Part shown: piece after piece, positions 48,201 through 60,180 of the stretch
Layout: the number at the start of each line of letters is the position of its first letter
How positions within the stretch are numbered: the stretch's first letter is position 1
DNA from: Cephalopachus bancanus
Lineage: Eukaryota > Chordata > Mammalia > Primates > Tarsiidae
DNA: 64,000 bases
Assembly: GCA_027257055.1 (NCBI GenBank)
Contig: JAPVLO010000003.1
Span: 8,683,501 to 8,747,500, forward strand
Direction: 5' to 3'
Notes under the pieces: generated by a model
What the model was told of the DNA's origin: nothing
The model's database searches: none
The model's input: the letters and a program-made list of their open reading frames with translations, nothing else
Translations under genes and position numbers: made by a program

Positions 48201-49439
48201 AATTTTAAAATATTCGTGATAACACAGTCTTTATTTTCTCATGGCAACAATCCATTGAAGCTGAGAAATGATGCCCCTTGTATTACTCATGTATCCTTTT
48301 CCATGTTTCACAGTTCTTACAGATACTATTCTTGTTGGTCACATGCAGGGACTTCATCTATATCTTTGTTTATGCTCTAAGAGGTACAGTCCTATGGGCT
48401 ACAATGTTAGCCTTTTAATTTAAGCCACATAGTGAGTGGCCTGATTTTTTATTAATTCTTATTGTCTCCTGACTCAGTGTGAGTATAACTGGCCATTCAT
48501 ATCAAATAGCCTTCATTCTGACATGCTACCTCTCAAGACCTTTGATTTACCTCAATCTGTAATCCCTAAATTCAACTCTATACTGTATTCATTTCAATTT
48601 TCCTCAGATGTATCTATTCATTATATATTTGCCATTTTAACTAAAAAATCATTTACTTGAAGGCAATATCATATCTTTTACAGCTATTATTTTCCATATA
48701 CAAGTCACAGGGTTTTAAATAAAATATATATCAAATAAATGCTTTTGAATTGAATAAAATGTATGTTGTTCTTATGCCTTTGTATATGTTATATAATTTG
48801 TTAATACAAATTTTTCTTTGATCTGAATGTAATATTTTCTTGAAGAAAAAACCATTTAATCATGGATTTTCAACATAATTAAGCTATACAGGCAAACCTT
48901 CACTTGAATGTTAATACAAAATAGCATATAAAAATAGATTCTGGGTTTTCTCTGATTAAAAGGAGCAAGAAAAGAGTTTGGATACATAGGACTCAAACTT
49001 TTCCTCTTCAGCTTTCTTCATTTGCTCAGTAGTTCTTCAGCAAAAAGTATCATTGCACACAAGTATAAATATTAAAGCAACATATAATTTCATAATGTGG
49101 AATATGTAAGGGAATACTTGAGTACTTAAATGTATGAGGTATAATTTTTCATCTGATCACAAGTATAGATTCTGTGTCCACTGTGACCAAGAAATATCTT
49201 GAGATAGTGCTGTAATATAGAAACATGAAAAATAAAGTTGTCCACCATTAAGCAGTTTTCAATCCCTTTAGGAAAACTTGGTGCATATAAATATCATAGG
49301 AAGTGAATAATACAAGATAAAGGAAAGTGAAGGAATCTGGATACATTGGGGACAACATGAAAGTAAAACCAAAAATGGTGAAATAAGAGCAAAAATAAAC
49401 TCTTTGGTAAGTTTTACATAAAGCGAATATTGCAAACGT
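48201..49439. other. ERV-to-L1 spacer, right end of unit B
   Basis: 48210-48330 aligns with 25010-25110. 48650-48765 resembles the L2 3' end (TTGAAGGCAATATCATATC, then CAAATAAATGCTTTTGAATTG). AT-rich otherwise. No gene. Confidence 0.4.
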
Positions 49440-50466
49440 TAAAAGAGACATGTGGGACCCCATCAAACTGAAAAGCTTTTGCATAACAAAAGAAAACATC
49501 AAGAGAGTAAAGAGACAACCTACAGAAAGGGAAAAATACTTGCAAATTATGCATCTGACAAAGGCCTAACACCCAGGATCTACAAGGAACTCAAAGTGAA
49601 AGGAAATAAACAACCCCATTAAAAGTGGGCAAAGGACATGAACAGCCATTTCTAAAAGTTGACATACAAGTAGCCAACAGACACATGAGAAAATGCTCAC
49701 CCTCGCTACTCATCAGAGAAATGCAAATCAAAACTACAATAAGATAGCACTTAACTCTGGTAAGGATGGTTATCATTAAACAGTCAAAAAACAACAGGTG
49801 CTGACATGTCTGCAGAGAAAAGGGAATGTTTCTACACTGTTGCTGGGAATGTAAGCTATTAATATTTCAACCTCTATGAAAAGCAGTGTGGTAATTTCTA
49901 AAATAGCTAAAAATCATACTTCTATACAATCCAGCAGTCTCTCTCTTGGGAATATACCCAGAGGAATATAAACTGCTCAATCAAAAAGACACCTTCACCG
50001 GCATGTTTATTGCTGCACTATTCACAATAGCAAAAACATGAAACCAACCCTGTTTCCAATCAAAAGTGGACTGGATAAAGAAAATGTGATACATATACAT
50101 GATAGAATATTACACAGCCATAAATAAGAACAAAACCATGGCCTTTGCAGTAACTTGGATGCAATTGGAGACCATCCCACTTAGTGAGTTATCACAGAAA
50201 CAAATAACTGAATACTGCATGTTCTCACTCATAAGTGGGCCCTGAACACTATCACATTAGCACTGGGATCAGCAGTCGCTGGGCATTGCCAGGGAAGAAA
50301 GAGAGTGTGGAGAGCATGTGACAATACGATGGATACCTGGTCCACTACCAGAGAAAGTGAGCATCAACTAGAAGCCCAATCTTCACATGCATGCAGTCAA
50401 CTTATCTAGTAAATCTTCACTTGTACCCCACAACTCTATAGCAAATAAATAAACAATTAAAATAAA
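49440..50466 (+). mobile_element. 5'-truncated L1, plus strand
   Basis: ORF2 C-terminal part (GACCCCATCAAACTGAAAAG onward), then CTCATCAGAGAAATGCAAATC, then GGAATATACCCAGAGGAATA, then 3' UTR, ending in an AAATAAATAAAC tail. Same young L1 type as the copy at 58437. TSD not clear. Confidence 0.88.
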
Positions 50467-51258
50467 AGTCACCTGTAAGAGTTAAGAAAATAATCCAAAT
50501 AGCAAAACTAGAAAGAATAAAATTCATTTTTCTTGGATTTGGCATGACCTAGCAATTTCTTAACCTAACTACAGATATATCAGTTATAAGAGGAAGTGGT
50601 TAGCAATAAAATGAAAAAAAAAACCTACAGTTTTTCTCAATTTCATGTACTAACAATATGAAGCTTTTTCTATATTTTATAGGATTCAGCAAATAATTTA
50701 AAAATTTTCATGAATTGAAGCACGTTTTCTTATTTCTTAAGAAAGAAGATAAAATGTAAATAGAAGGGCAAAGTGAAAACTTTTTGTTGGATTAAGATTA
50801 ACTATATCAATATAAACTCTTGGTATAAACATAGATATTAAAATAGCTACATATTATTAAAACAAGTATACATTTTGTATATGAGTACATTTATTTCATA
50901 GTAGTGATTTCTGAGAGGACCTAAAAGTAACCACAACACTGTAGCAATAAGCATATCTGGCACTCAGGTTTTATCTTCCGAACATACTCAACTTAATGAA
51001 ACCAAGGCTGCTTGGAAAAATGACTGATTCTAGGGCTTGAGATGTGAAAGTAAAACATGGGCTTAAAATACTTTGTTCTAGAAAGTAAGGAAGTCTCAAC
51101 GAAAATTGGGTACCTATCAAAAGGAAACAGGATCTAGCCTGAAGAGCCTACCAGTGGCAAAGTTTAGGGGGGGGAATGAACACTAAAATTAATAATTGCA
51201 ATAATGTATTGAAACTGTACAAAATAAGAACCTAGAGTGCAAATGATTTAAAGATATA
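50467..51258. other. Spacer left of the fold-back
   Basis: AT-rich; no gene or repeat family was recognised. Confidence 0.3.
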
Positions 51259-51259
51259 C

Positions 51260-51339
51260 ATTGAAACTCCTTGGTAAATCTAATGTATGTATTAGATTTT
51301 ACTGAAATATATATATTAGATTTACCAAGGAGTTTCAAT
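51260..51339. repeat. Perfect 25-bp inverted repeat with a 30-nt loop
   Basis: 51260-51284 and 51315-51339 are exact reverse complements (left arm starts ATTGAAACTCCTTGG). The right arm belongs to the unit C alignment (matching 26840-26860 of unit B); the left arm looks like its inverted copy. Not a recognised element end. Confidence 0.9.
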
Positions 51340-51775
51340 TCATTGGAGAACAACAAAGACTGATTTTATTTCTCCAATTACGTGTTGCTTTTATCACTCT
51401 TTCTGATCCCATTAGAGTATATCAGGTAGATTTGAAGTGCTTGTTTATTCTTGGCCTGGAATACCCACCTAGCTTCCTTTTCTAGGCTAACTCCTCTGCT
51501 AGTCTTCAGCCTCACGAGCTCAGCAGGCCTCCATTCATCAAGTCAGATACCAAACACTCCTTCTTTGCAGGTACCCACAAACTCAAGAAGTTTCTTACAG
51601 CTCTTTCTCACTTGGCTTAGATTGGAACAAACAGCATTCCGATTTTTCAGAGAGTAGTACAATGCCTCTCCCCACTTATCATGTACTATTCATAAGGGAA
51701 AACACTCCCTTGATTATTTCATCTTCTGGCCTGATCATTCAGACATGCTGTTATAAATACAGGTGAGTTTTTACA
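51315..51775. repeat. Tandem segmental duplication, unit C (left edge only)
   Basis: Matches 26845-27290 of unit B and 15890-16140 of unit A: CATTGGAGAACAACAAAG, then CTCCTCTGCTAGTCTTCAGC, then GCTCAGCAGGCCTCCATTC. Beyond about 51775 the match fades (possibly to 51840) and no OR sequence follows within the window. Confidence 0.75.
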
Positions 51776-51909
51776 CCATTGCTGATAAACACTATCCAGC
51801 CAACTCCAGTGCACTTGAGAAATTTTCTAACGACACAGACATGCAAGAACACCTTCATATCTCCACTAGTTCTAATATTTCTATTATTTTATATGCCTAT
51901 CAATAGTGG

Positions 51910-52145
51910 TTAAGTTTATAGACAGTGGTACTAGAGTGTCTGATATTGATCCCAGCTCTCACTACCCACAACACAACCTACACAAACTTGAAGAAAAAAC
52001 CCTTTTGTTCCTGTTACCCAATCTGTAAAATAAAGACAAGAATAGCACACATCTTATAAGATTGTATTACGAAATTAAATACATGTGAAGTACATAGAAA
52101 AAATGCTCACTCTCCCACTCAGATGGTGTTAGTTATTATTCTTTG
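51910..52145 (+). mobile_element. MIR SINE, sense
   Basis: Order matches MIR: GTGTCTGATATTGATCCCAG, then CAATCTGTAAAATAAAGAC, then a 'GTATTACGAAATTAAATACA' counterpart of 'gaggattaaatgagttaa', then TGAAGTACATAGAAAA. Confidence 0.6.
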
Positions 52146-53149
52146 GCATTAATTGGCAGGTGCCTGAACAGCATAACTTACTGCATTTGGAGTGAACTAA
52201 AGAAGAAATACGTAGGGGGGATAAAGGGAAAACTACCAACTTGAAAAATTGGATTTTTTTTTCCCAAAGGTTTTTTAGAAAAGTTTTGAGAACAGAGGAC
52301 TCATTTTCATGCTAAAGATGAGTTAGAGAGCAAACCTATGGTTTTAAGGACAAAGGGTGGAAGGATGGTTCAAGAAGTATCAGACCCTTGCCTCCTCCAC
52401 AAAGAACAACAAAAATAGTGAAGAGATAGCCACTTTTATGATAGAGTGTCTAAGACAGAATGCCAGAATTTAGCAGAGAAGTGATAGGAAACATCTGACA
52501 CATGGAGAGAGGGAAATGAGGCAATGACCTGGCTTAGAGCAACAGGAAGCCTAGAGAGCCTCCCCAATACTGGGAAAGGGTAAGTGAGAGATCTTCTGTG
52601 GTCCACGTTCTCACCATGAATGGCTGGGATCTTAGCCATGGGAGAGTCCCTTAGTGCTCATGAGCCCTGAGGCTGATATAGGGACCTGCCAGGAGATCAC
52701 ACTATAGCACTGCCCAGAGAGGGAGCTCATGCTGGGTCCTATTCACCTTCTCCACACTACCCTCACAATACCCAAGCAGCTGCAGGACAGTGCCATTTTG
52801 AGAGTATTGACTCCATGAGACTGCATTTTGCCCTGGGGCGCAAGAGTCCCTGCATCTTCACATCCCTGGATTCCCACTGATATCCACCCATAGCCACCAG
52901 GATAGCCACAGCCACATGAAGCCAACTGGACACAGTGGAGTGGCAGGGTCCCTAGCACTCTTGCCCACACAGTGACCTGTACTCCAGGGATAGGGCAATA
53001 CTATGCACCAGGGAGGTTGCCCTCAGAACAAAGAAAACTGAAGTATGTGCTCCTCAGAGCCTGAGAACTACCTTACTGGGGCAGCCACTACAGGTAGTAA
53101 CCCTACCCTCCCACAGCAGGGTTGCCACACACACTCCCTGATGACAGGC

Positions 53150-54240
53150 TTTCCTCATCTGCTGCCACTGCTGTCACTGCCAGGGAGCTGAATGCTGTGC
53201 ACCCCAGAGCCTGAGAACCAGCTGCCTAAAGCAGCAGCCACTGGCAGCAATCTCACCCACTCTCCAGCAACAGAGTCACTGTGCATTTGCACACACCTTG
53301 AGAACAGGCCTTCCCCACCCACCACCACCAGTGCCACCACAACTCAAGCATACTGCCCAGAACGTGGGATTGTCCTGCCCTGTCCATCTCAACTTGAACT
53401 CTACCAGGGATGACCTGACACCACCACAGCCCACACCAGTGCCAGATCACAACTCCCAGGGATCTAGGCACCCCAAGTACACATGAACACCATTATAGGG
53501 TCCAATGACAGTCCAAGAATTGTCCAGGAATACCGTCAAGAGTCCTGAAGACATTTCTGTATATAATCAGGAGGGCCTGAGGACAGGTCCATCTCACCTG
53601 GAACCTGTCTGTCCTCCCCACCAAAACCCAAGGACACCACCCAGGGTCCTGAAGATTGCTCTGTCACATCGGTCACCCCAAATATGTGTGCACACCACTA
53701 GAAGGCCTAACAGCAGGTCCAGAAATCCTGCTGCTGATGCATAAGCACACCATCCAAATGTCTAAGGATAGTCCTGCCCTCTCTACCATTGCTGGCATCT
53801 GTGTGCTCTTCCCAGAGGCCTGAGGATAGGCTTACCCAGCCTGCCACCATCAATGTTGCCAGCATTCACCTGCACGTACCACCAGGGAATCTGGGGACTG
53901 GCTCATCCAGTCCAACACAACCACTGCTAACACCAGCATGTGCCACCAGGAAGTCTGAGGGTTGTTCTGCCACTACTATTGCCATTGCCCACATCATGCA
54001 TACTTATCAGGAGCCTGTATACTCACCCACCAGTCCAATCCACTGCTGCCACTACTGGCACCTGAGTAAGTCACCTGGAGAGCCAAGAATCAGCCCACCC
54101 AAACTTGCTAACACATATATGCCACCAGGGGCTCAATGACAGGCATGCATACCACTGTCACCAATGAGACCCAACTGGCATCCGTGTCCCCCAGAAACAC
54201 TTCACTAAATCCTCCACTAACAACCACAGTCTAAGACACT
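53150..54240 (+). repeat. GC-richer 5' region of the old L1
   Basis: Imperfect repeats of phrases like CCTGAGGA-CAGG and CACCACC spaced by about 60-90 bp, the usual look of an L1M 5' region. The open frames here (for example 53192-53413, 53789-54139) are proline/histidine/threonine-rich artefacts of this composition and are not genes. Confidence 0.6.
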
Positions 54241-55411
54241 GAGGAAATCACAGAAACAACAGAAAATGTTTACTGCCAAAAAGATCATATGGAGACTGTA
54301 TTACTGCATACACCCAGCATCAAAGCTAAAGTACTCTGCCCAACCAACACTATATACATATATATATATATATAGAAAAATGTTATCTCCTATGAGACCC
54401 ATTCAAAATATTCGAAAATATAGTTACACCAGATGTACAGATATCAACATAAGGACAGAAGAAAGATTTTTAAAAATCAAGGAAATATGACACCTCCAAA
54501 GAAACACAATAATTCTCCAGAATAGATTCCAATACAAAAACCTAGGAGAGAAATGGATGATATATTCAAATTGCTGGAAAAAAAATCAGGCAAGAATACA
54601 ATACTCTGAAAAGTTACCTTTATAAATAAAGGAGAAACAAAGTCCTTCCAAGACAAGCAAAAACTGAAGGAATTTATCATCATTAGGCTGGCCCTTCAAG
54701 AAATTCTTAAGGGAGTCTTACACTGGAAACAAAAGAACAATACCTATCATCATAAAAACACATAGAAGTATAAAACTGACTGTCAGAGCAGACACACAAA
54801 CGAAGAAGAGAAAGGACTCAAATGTTACCACTACAGAAAACTACCAAACCACAAAGACAGAACATAAGTGATAAAGAAATAAAGGATATACAAAACAATC
54901 ATAATATAATTAACAAAATGGCAGTAATAGTTCCTCACAAATTTATAATTTGAATGCAAATTAGTTGAAATGTTAACTAAAAGATAGAGACTGGATGGAC
55001 TAACAAAAACCATGATCCACCTATATGCTGTCTACAAGAAACTCACTTCACCAGTAAAGATACATATAGCCTGGATGTGAACAGATGCAAAAAGATATTT
55101 TATGCAAATAGAATCCAAAAATGAGCATAATTATAACAGATAGATGTAACTACCTATTGTTATATCAAGTAGAACACAACTTAAGTCAAAAACAGTAGAA
55201 AAGATACATAGAAGGTCATTATACAATTATAAAGGGATCAATTCAGCAAAGTATATAACAATTATAAATATATATGTACTCAACATCAGAGCACCCAGGT
55301 ATATAAAGCAAATATTATTAGATCAAAGGAAGAGATAGATTCCAATGCAATAATAATTGAGGACTTCAACACTCCACTAGGAGCATTAAACAGATAATTA
55401 AGACAGAAAAT

Positions 55412-55688
55412 ATAGCTAGGCTTGGTGGCTCAACCTGCAATCCCATGCCTTTTGGAGGCTAAGGTGTGTGGATTGCCTGAGCCCACGGGTCGAGACCCTC
55501 CTGGGCAGGTGAGACCTCATCTCTACAATAAATCAAAAAATTAGCCGGGCGTGGTAGCGAGCGCCTGTAATTCCGGCTACTCGGAAGGCTGAGGCAGAAG
55601 GATCGCCGGAGCCCAGCAGGTCGAGGCTGGGCAACAGCCTCCAGTCTGGGCAACAGAGTGAGACTCAAACTCAAAAAAAAAAAAAAAC
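55412..55688 (+). mobile_element. Alu SINE, deletion subfamily, in the old L1
   Basis: Left arm diverged (TTGGTGGCTCAACCTG); CCTGGGCAGGTGAGACC (short deletion); TSD AGACAGAAAAT at 55401-55411 and 55689-55699. Right arm shortened before the final CAGTCTGGGCAAC. Confidence 0.93.
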
Positions 55689-56589
55689 AGACAGAAAATT
55701 AACAAAGAAACATTGGATCTGAAGTGCCACATGTACATAACAATGATAAAACATTTCATTCAACAGCTACAGATTACACAGTCTTATCAGCTTATGTAAC
55801 AGTCTCCAGGTTAAACCATATGTTAGGTCACAAAGCAGTCTCAACAAATTTTTAAAAATTGAAATTATATAAAGTAACTTCTTAGGCTATAATAGAATAA
55901 AACTGTCAGTGCATAACAAGAGGAGCTTTGAAAACAGTATGATTACATACAAATTAAATAATATGCTAGTGAATGATTGTTGGGTCAATGAAGACATTAA
56001 GAAGGAAATTTAAAAAAACTTGAAGTAAATGAAAATAGGAACACAATTACCAAAAGCTATGGGATGCAGCAAAAACAGTGCAAAGAGGGAAGTTTGTAGC
56101 AATAAGTGACAAAAAAAAGTTTCAGATAAACAATCAAATAATGAACCTCAAGGAAGTAGAAAAGCTAGAAAAACTCAAATCCAAAACCAGAAAGGACACA
56201 ATAAAAAAAGAAAACTATAGGTCAATATCCCTAATATAGATGTAAAATTCCTCAACAAAATACTAGTAGATTAATCCAGCAGCATATCAAAAAGATAATA
56301 TACCATGATCAAGTGGTATTTATCCCAGGGATGCAAGGATGGCTCGATATATGCAAATTAACATATGTGATATACCACATCAACAGAATGAAGAATAAAA
56401 AAGACTGTGATCATCTCAAATTCAGCAAAAACCTTTGATAAAACTCAGCAGCACCTTGTGATTAAAAACTCTCAATAAATGGCTTAAAGGGAACATATCT
56501 CGATATAATTAAACCCATATATGAAAAACCCACAGCTAACATTATACTGAATAGGAAAAACCCAAAACTTCTTGTTTGTTTTTGCTTTT

Positions 56590-56837
56590 GTTTTTGTTTT
56601 TTTTAAGTTGGAATCTCACTCTGTTGCCCAGACTGGAGTGCAGTGGCTGCTCCTGGCCACCACAGCCTCGACCTGCTGGGCTCCAGTGATCCTTCTGCCT
56701 CAGCCTTCCGAGTAGCCGGAATTACAGGCATGCGCTACCACGCCCGACTGATTTTTTGATATATTGTAGAGATGAGGTCTCACTGCCCAGGTGGAACTTG
56801 AACCCGCGGGTTCAGGCAATCCACTCACCTCAGCCTC
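56590..56837 (-). mobile_element. 5'-truncated Alu, deletion subfamily, minus strand
   Basis: Antisense: T-rich tail, GGAGTGCAGTGGCTGCTCC, CTGCCCAGGTGG; lacks about 40 bp of the 5' head. Flanks CAAAACTTCTT and CAAAACCTCTTCTT suggest an imperfect TSD. Confidence 0.85.
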
Positions 56838-59097
56838 AAAACCTCTTCTTGAAGAGCTAGAACTAGAGAAGGATGTCTACTTTCATCCCTCCTATTTAAT
56901 CTAGTACTCAAAGTCCTAGCCAAAGGCAATAAAAAGAAATAAAAAGCCCCCAAATAGTAAATAAGAAGTCAAAATCTTCCCTCTGTAAATGACACAATTT
57001 TATATTTAGCAAAACCAGAAAATTCTACCAAAAAAAAAAAACAACTCTTAGATTTGATGAGTAAATTCAGTAAAGTTTCAAGATATAAAGCCAACATATA
57101 AAAATCAGTTGTGTTTTTATACACCAAAAACAAATTAACAAAAAGAAATCAAGAAAGTAAATCCATTTACAATAGCTACAAAAAAAAAAAATACCTAGGA
57201 ATAAATTTAACTATGGAAGAAAAAAAAACTCAAAAAACTACAAAATGCTTATGAAAGAAACTGAAAGACACAAATAGAAAGATAACCCAAGATCATGGAT
57301 TGGAAGAATTAATATCATTAAAATGACCATACTACCCAAAGCAATCTACAACTTCAATGCAATCCCTATAAAAATATCAGTCATTTTTCACAAATAGAAC
57401 AAACAATCCTAAATTTATAGTCAAAAAAGATCCCAAACAGCCAAAGCAATCCTGCGTGGGGGCGGGGGGAATGGAGGCATCATACCACCTGACTTCAAAA
57501 TATATTTCAAGGCTACAGTAACCAAAACAGCAGTGATATTGGTATAAAAACAGACACATTGGTGTAATAATAAGTAAAAAAGAAAACCAAAAATAAGTCC
57601 ACATATTTACAGACAACTTACTTGTGACAAAGTCATGAAGAACATACATTGGAGAAAAGGCAACCTTTAATAAACAATGCTAGGAAAACTAGATATCCAT
57701 ATGCAGAAGAATGAATCTAGAGCCTTACGTTTTACCACATACAAAAATCAACTCAAAATGAATTAAAGACTTAAACATAAGACCTGAACTTACAAAACTA
57801 CTAGAAGAAAACTTAGAGAAAACAATCCACGACATTGGACTAAGCAAACATTGCATAGTTCAACCCCAAAATCATAGGCAACAGAAACAAAAATTTAAAA
57901 ATGGAGCTCTGTTAAACTAAAAAGTTTCTGCACAGCAGAGTAAACAATCAACAAAATGAAAAAATAACCTGTTGAATGGAAGAAAATATTTGCAAACTAT
58001 TCATTTAAAAAGGGATTAATATCTAGAATATACAAGGAATTAGAACAATTCATTAACAAAAAAATAAAGAAATAAATACACTAAAGAGTGTCCAAAGTAT
58101 CTAAACAGACATGTCTCAAAACCACACACACAAATGGCCAATATGTATATTTGAAATGTTCAATATCACTAATCAGCTAAGTGAAAATCAAAACAACAAT
58201 GATGTATCATCTTACCCTAGTTAGAGTGTCTATTATCAAAAAGATTTTTTTAAATGCTGGCAAGGTGTAGAGAAAAGGGGACTCTTATACAGTGTTAGTG
58301 GCAATGTAAATAGTAGAATGACAATTACCAGAGGCTAGGAAGAGTATTTGGGGACAAGGGGCAGCAATTAAGAGAGACTGGGTAATGGTTACAACCATGC
58401 AGCTAGATAAAGGAATAAGTTTTAAAGCAGAGTAGGTCTGTAAACAAAAGGAACCATCAAGAGAGCAGGGACACAACCCACAGAATTGGAAAAAATATCT
58501 GCCAACTATATATCTGACAAAGGCCTAACATCCAGGATCTACAAGAAACTCAAACGTGTCAAAAGGAAAAAAACAAAACAACAACAACAACAACAAAAAA
58601 CAGCCTTACTAAAAAGCAGGCAAAAGACATGAATAGACACTTCTCAAAAGAAGACATATAAACAGACAACAAACACATGAAAAAATGCTCAACCTCTGTT
58701 GGGAGCCGGCCACGGAGGCCCACTGAGCGATAGGGATCAGGGAGGGCCATGGACCCCGAGACCACTAGGTTGTGTTTGGGAGCCGTTGACCCCATTTTCC
58801 TCCTCCTTTTACCATGTAGCGCAAATAACCTAAAGGAACTCTGCTGACCTGAGCTAAAGGCTCTGTGACAGTGACAGGCATGGCTCACTCTAGAAACTCA
58901 TTGTTCCTGTTTCCCATAAACTGTGGTTTCAGCTTAAGTATTAGATATAATGCAAGCTCAGGTCACATTTGGGAGCATTTTACACAGTACAAGCCTCTTT
59001 ATAAGATTTTAAAGTATATTTGTAGAATTAGTATATACTTATGGAGAGCTGTTTTCAGCTTTTCAGTGGTATAGATAATTATCAAGAGTTATCAGAA

Positions 59098-59640
59098 ATG
59101 GCCCAGCACAAACCTTGGGCTGGGCCACATTCCTGAGGGCCCAGTGCCTACTTTGGACTGGGCTGCATTCTTTTAGGCTGGATTTAGCTACAGTTAGTGT
59201 AGGGTTTTTCTACCTATTATAGAAATTTAATTTATTTTATTCATAGAAAGTATTGTAGAATAGGTCATGCTAACGTCAGGGAATCATGTTAGTTCAAGCA
59301 TGATCAATCATGATATTTTAAGGTTTAATAAGAATACAGTTAACTTTAGACATTTCATTGTCTCCATTTTCTACTATTGTGGTTTTGGCCTTAGTACATT
59401 TACAGTTTATATTTGGGTTTTATTTTTAGAAGCCTTATTGCTGATGATCAGCTTTATATATTAGGATCAGGAATTAGAAACTTTCATAGAAATTAGGATA
59501 GATATATAGGACTTTAGAATAGCCATTTTGTTAAGAGATTGTAGTCTATTGTTCCAAAAAGTGACCCACCGTGAACCTTGGACTGGGCCACATCCTATAG
59601 AGCCCAGCGTAATCTTTGGACTGGGCCACATTCTTTAGGA
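59098..59640 (+). repeat. Internal repeats of the long LTR
   Basis: Two clusters (59098-59180 and 59555-59640), each with two copies of a roughly 40-bp motif around CTTGGGCTGGGCCACATTC / CTTTGGACTGGGCTGCATTC. The clusters are about 460 bp apart. This GC-rich repeat is absent from the shorter LTR copy. Confidence 0.75.
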
Positions 59641-59991
59641 ATTGGTTTAAGCTATAATTAAGAGCTTCCGTAGCATTGTGTAAGTAGTATTAGCATAGAA
59701 TAGAAAGGTAATAAAATTTAAGTTAGTCATCATGGGTGTTGTGTGCGCATGAGCTTTAGAAGTTATTGATTATCAGAACATCATGATGCTAGTAGGGATT
59801 GTTGCACTGCTTTTGAAGAGCATTAACTAACAAAGGGAACAATAAGACAATCTTGGGGTTTGTCCTTCCTCATACCTGAGAAAACATCTGGTGGGTGGGG
59901 GACGCCCCTCCTGCACCTGGCTTTGTGTTCACATGAAAGACTTGTGAGACTGTCTGTGTAAAATTTGGGGATAAATACTGCTGTAACTTTC

Positions 59992-59997
59992 AATAAA
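59992..59997 (+). promoter_or_regulatory. LTR polyadenylation signal AATAAA
   Basis: Same AATAAACGGCTTCTG context as in the copy at 5526-6488. Confidence 0.6.
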
Positions 59998-60029
59998 CGG
60001 CTTCTGCTCATTTCACTGAACAGTTGTCC

Positions 60030-60180
60030 ACTTTCTTTCTTTCTCTTTCTTCCTCTTTATATCTCTCCCTCCATCTTTCTTTCTTTTAATATCTATCCCT
60101 ACTACAGAATCGGCTTCTGCGCTAGACAAAGTCCAGTCTCTTTCTTTCTCCCCCCTTTTCTTTTTTTTTCTTTATTTCTC
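60030..60180. repeat. CT-rich (CTTT)n tract in LTR U5
   Basis: Pyrimidine-rich tract, longer than the equivalent in copy 1 (about 6385-6425). Confidence 0.75.

Larger units (their letters stand above)
26480..48330. repeat. Tandem segmental duplication, unit B
   Basis: The second copy of the OR+ERV unit (see unit A anchors). It is about twice as long because 34.1-43.5 kb holds nested L1, Alu and MaLR insertions that have no counterpart in unit A. Unit B-only insertions within the alignable part: Alu 32035-32314, L1 32897-33433, Alu 33588-33887. Confidence 0.75.

Noticed and set aside
53192..54139. Several overlapping open frames with Pro/Thr/His-rich translation
   Set aside because: Compositional effect of the GC-richer L1 5' region; open on several frames, no domain, no splice context.
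58559..58888. 109-codon minus-strand frame across L1 and LTR
   Set aside because: Spans the junction of two unrelated mobile elements, so it is an accident of insertion.
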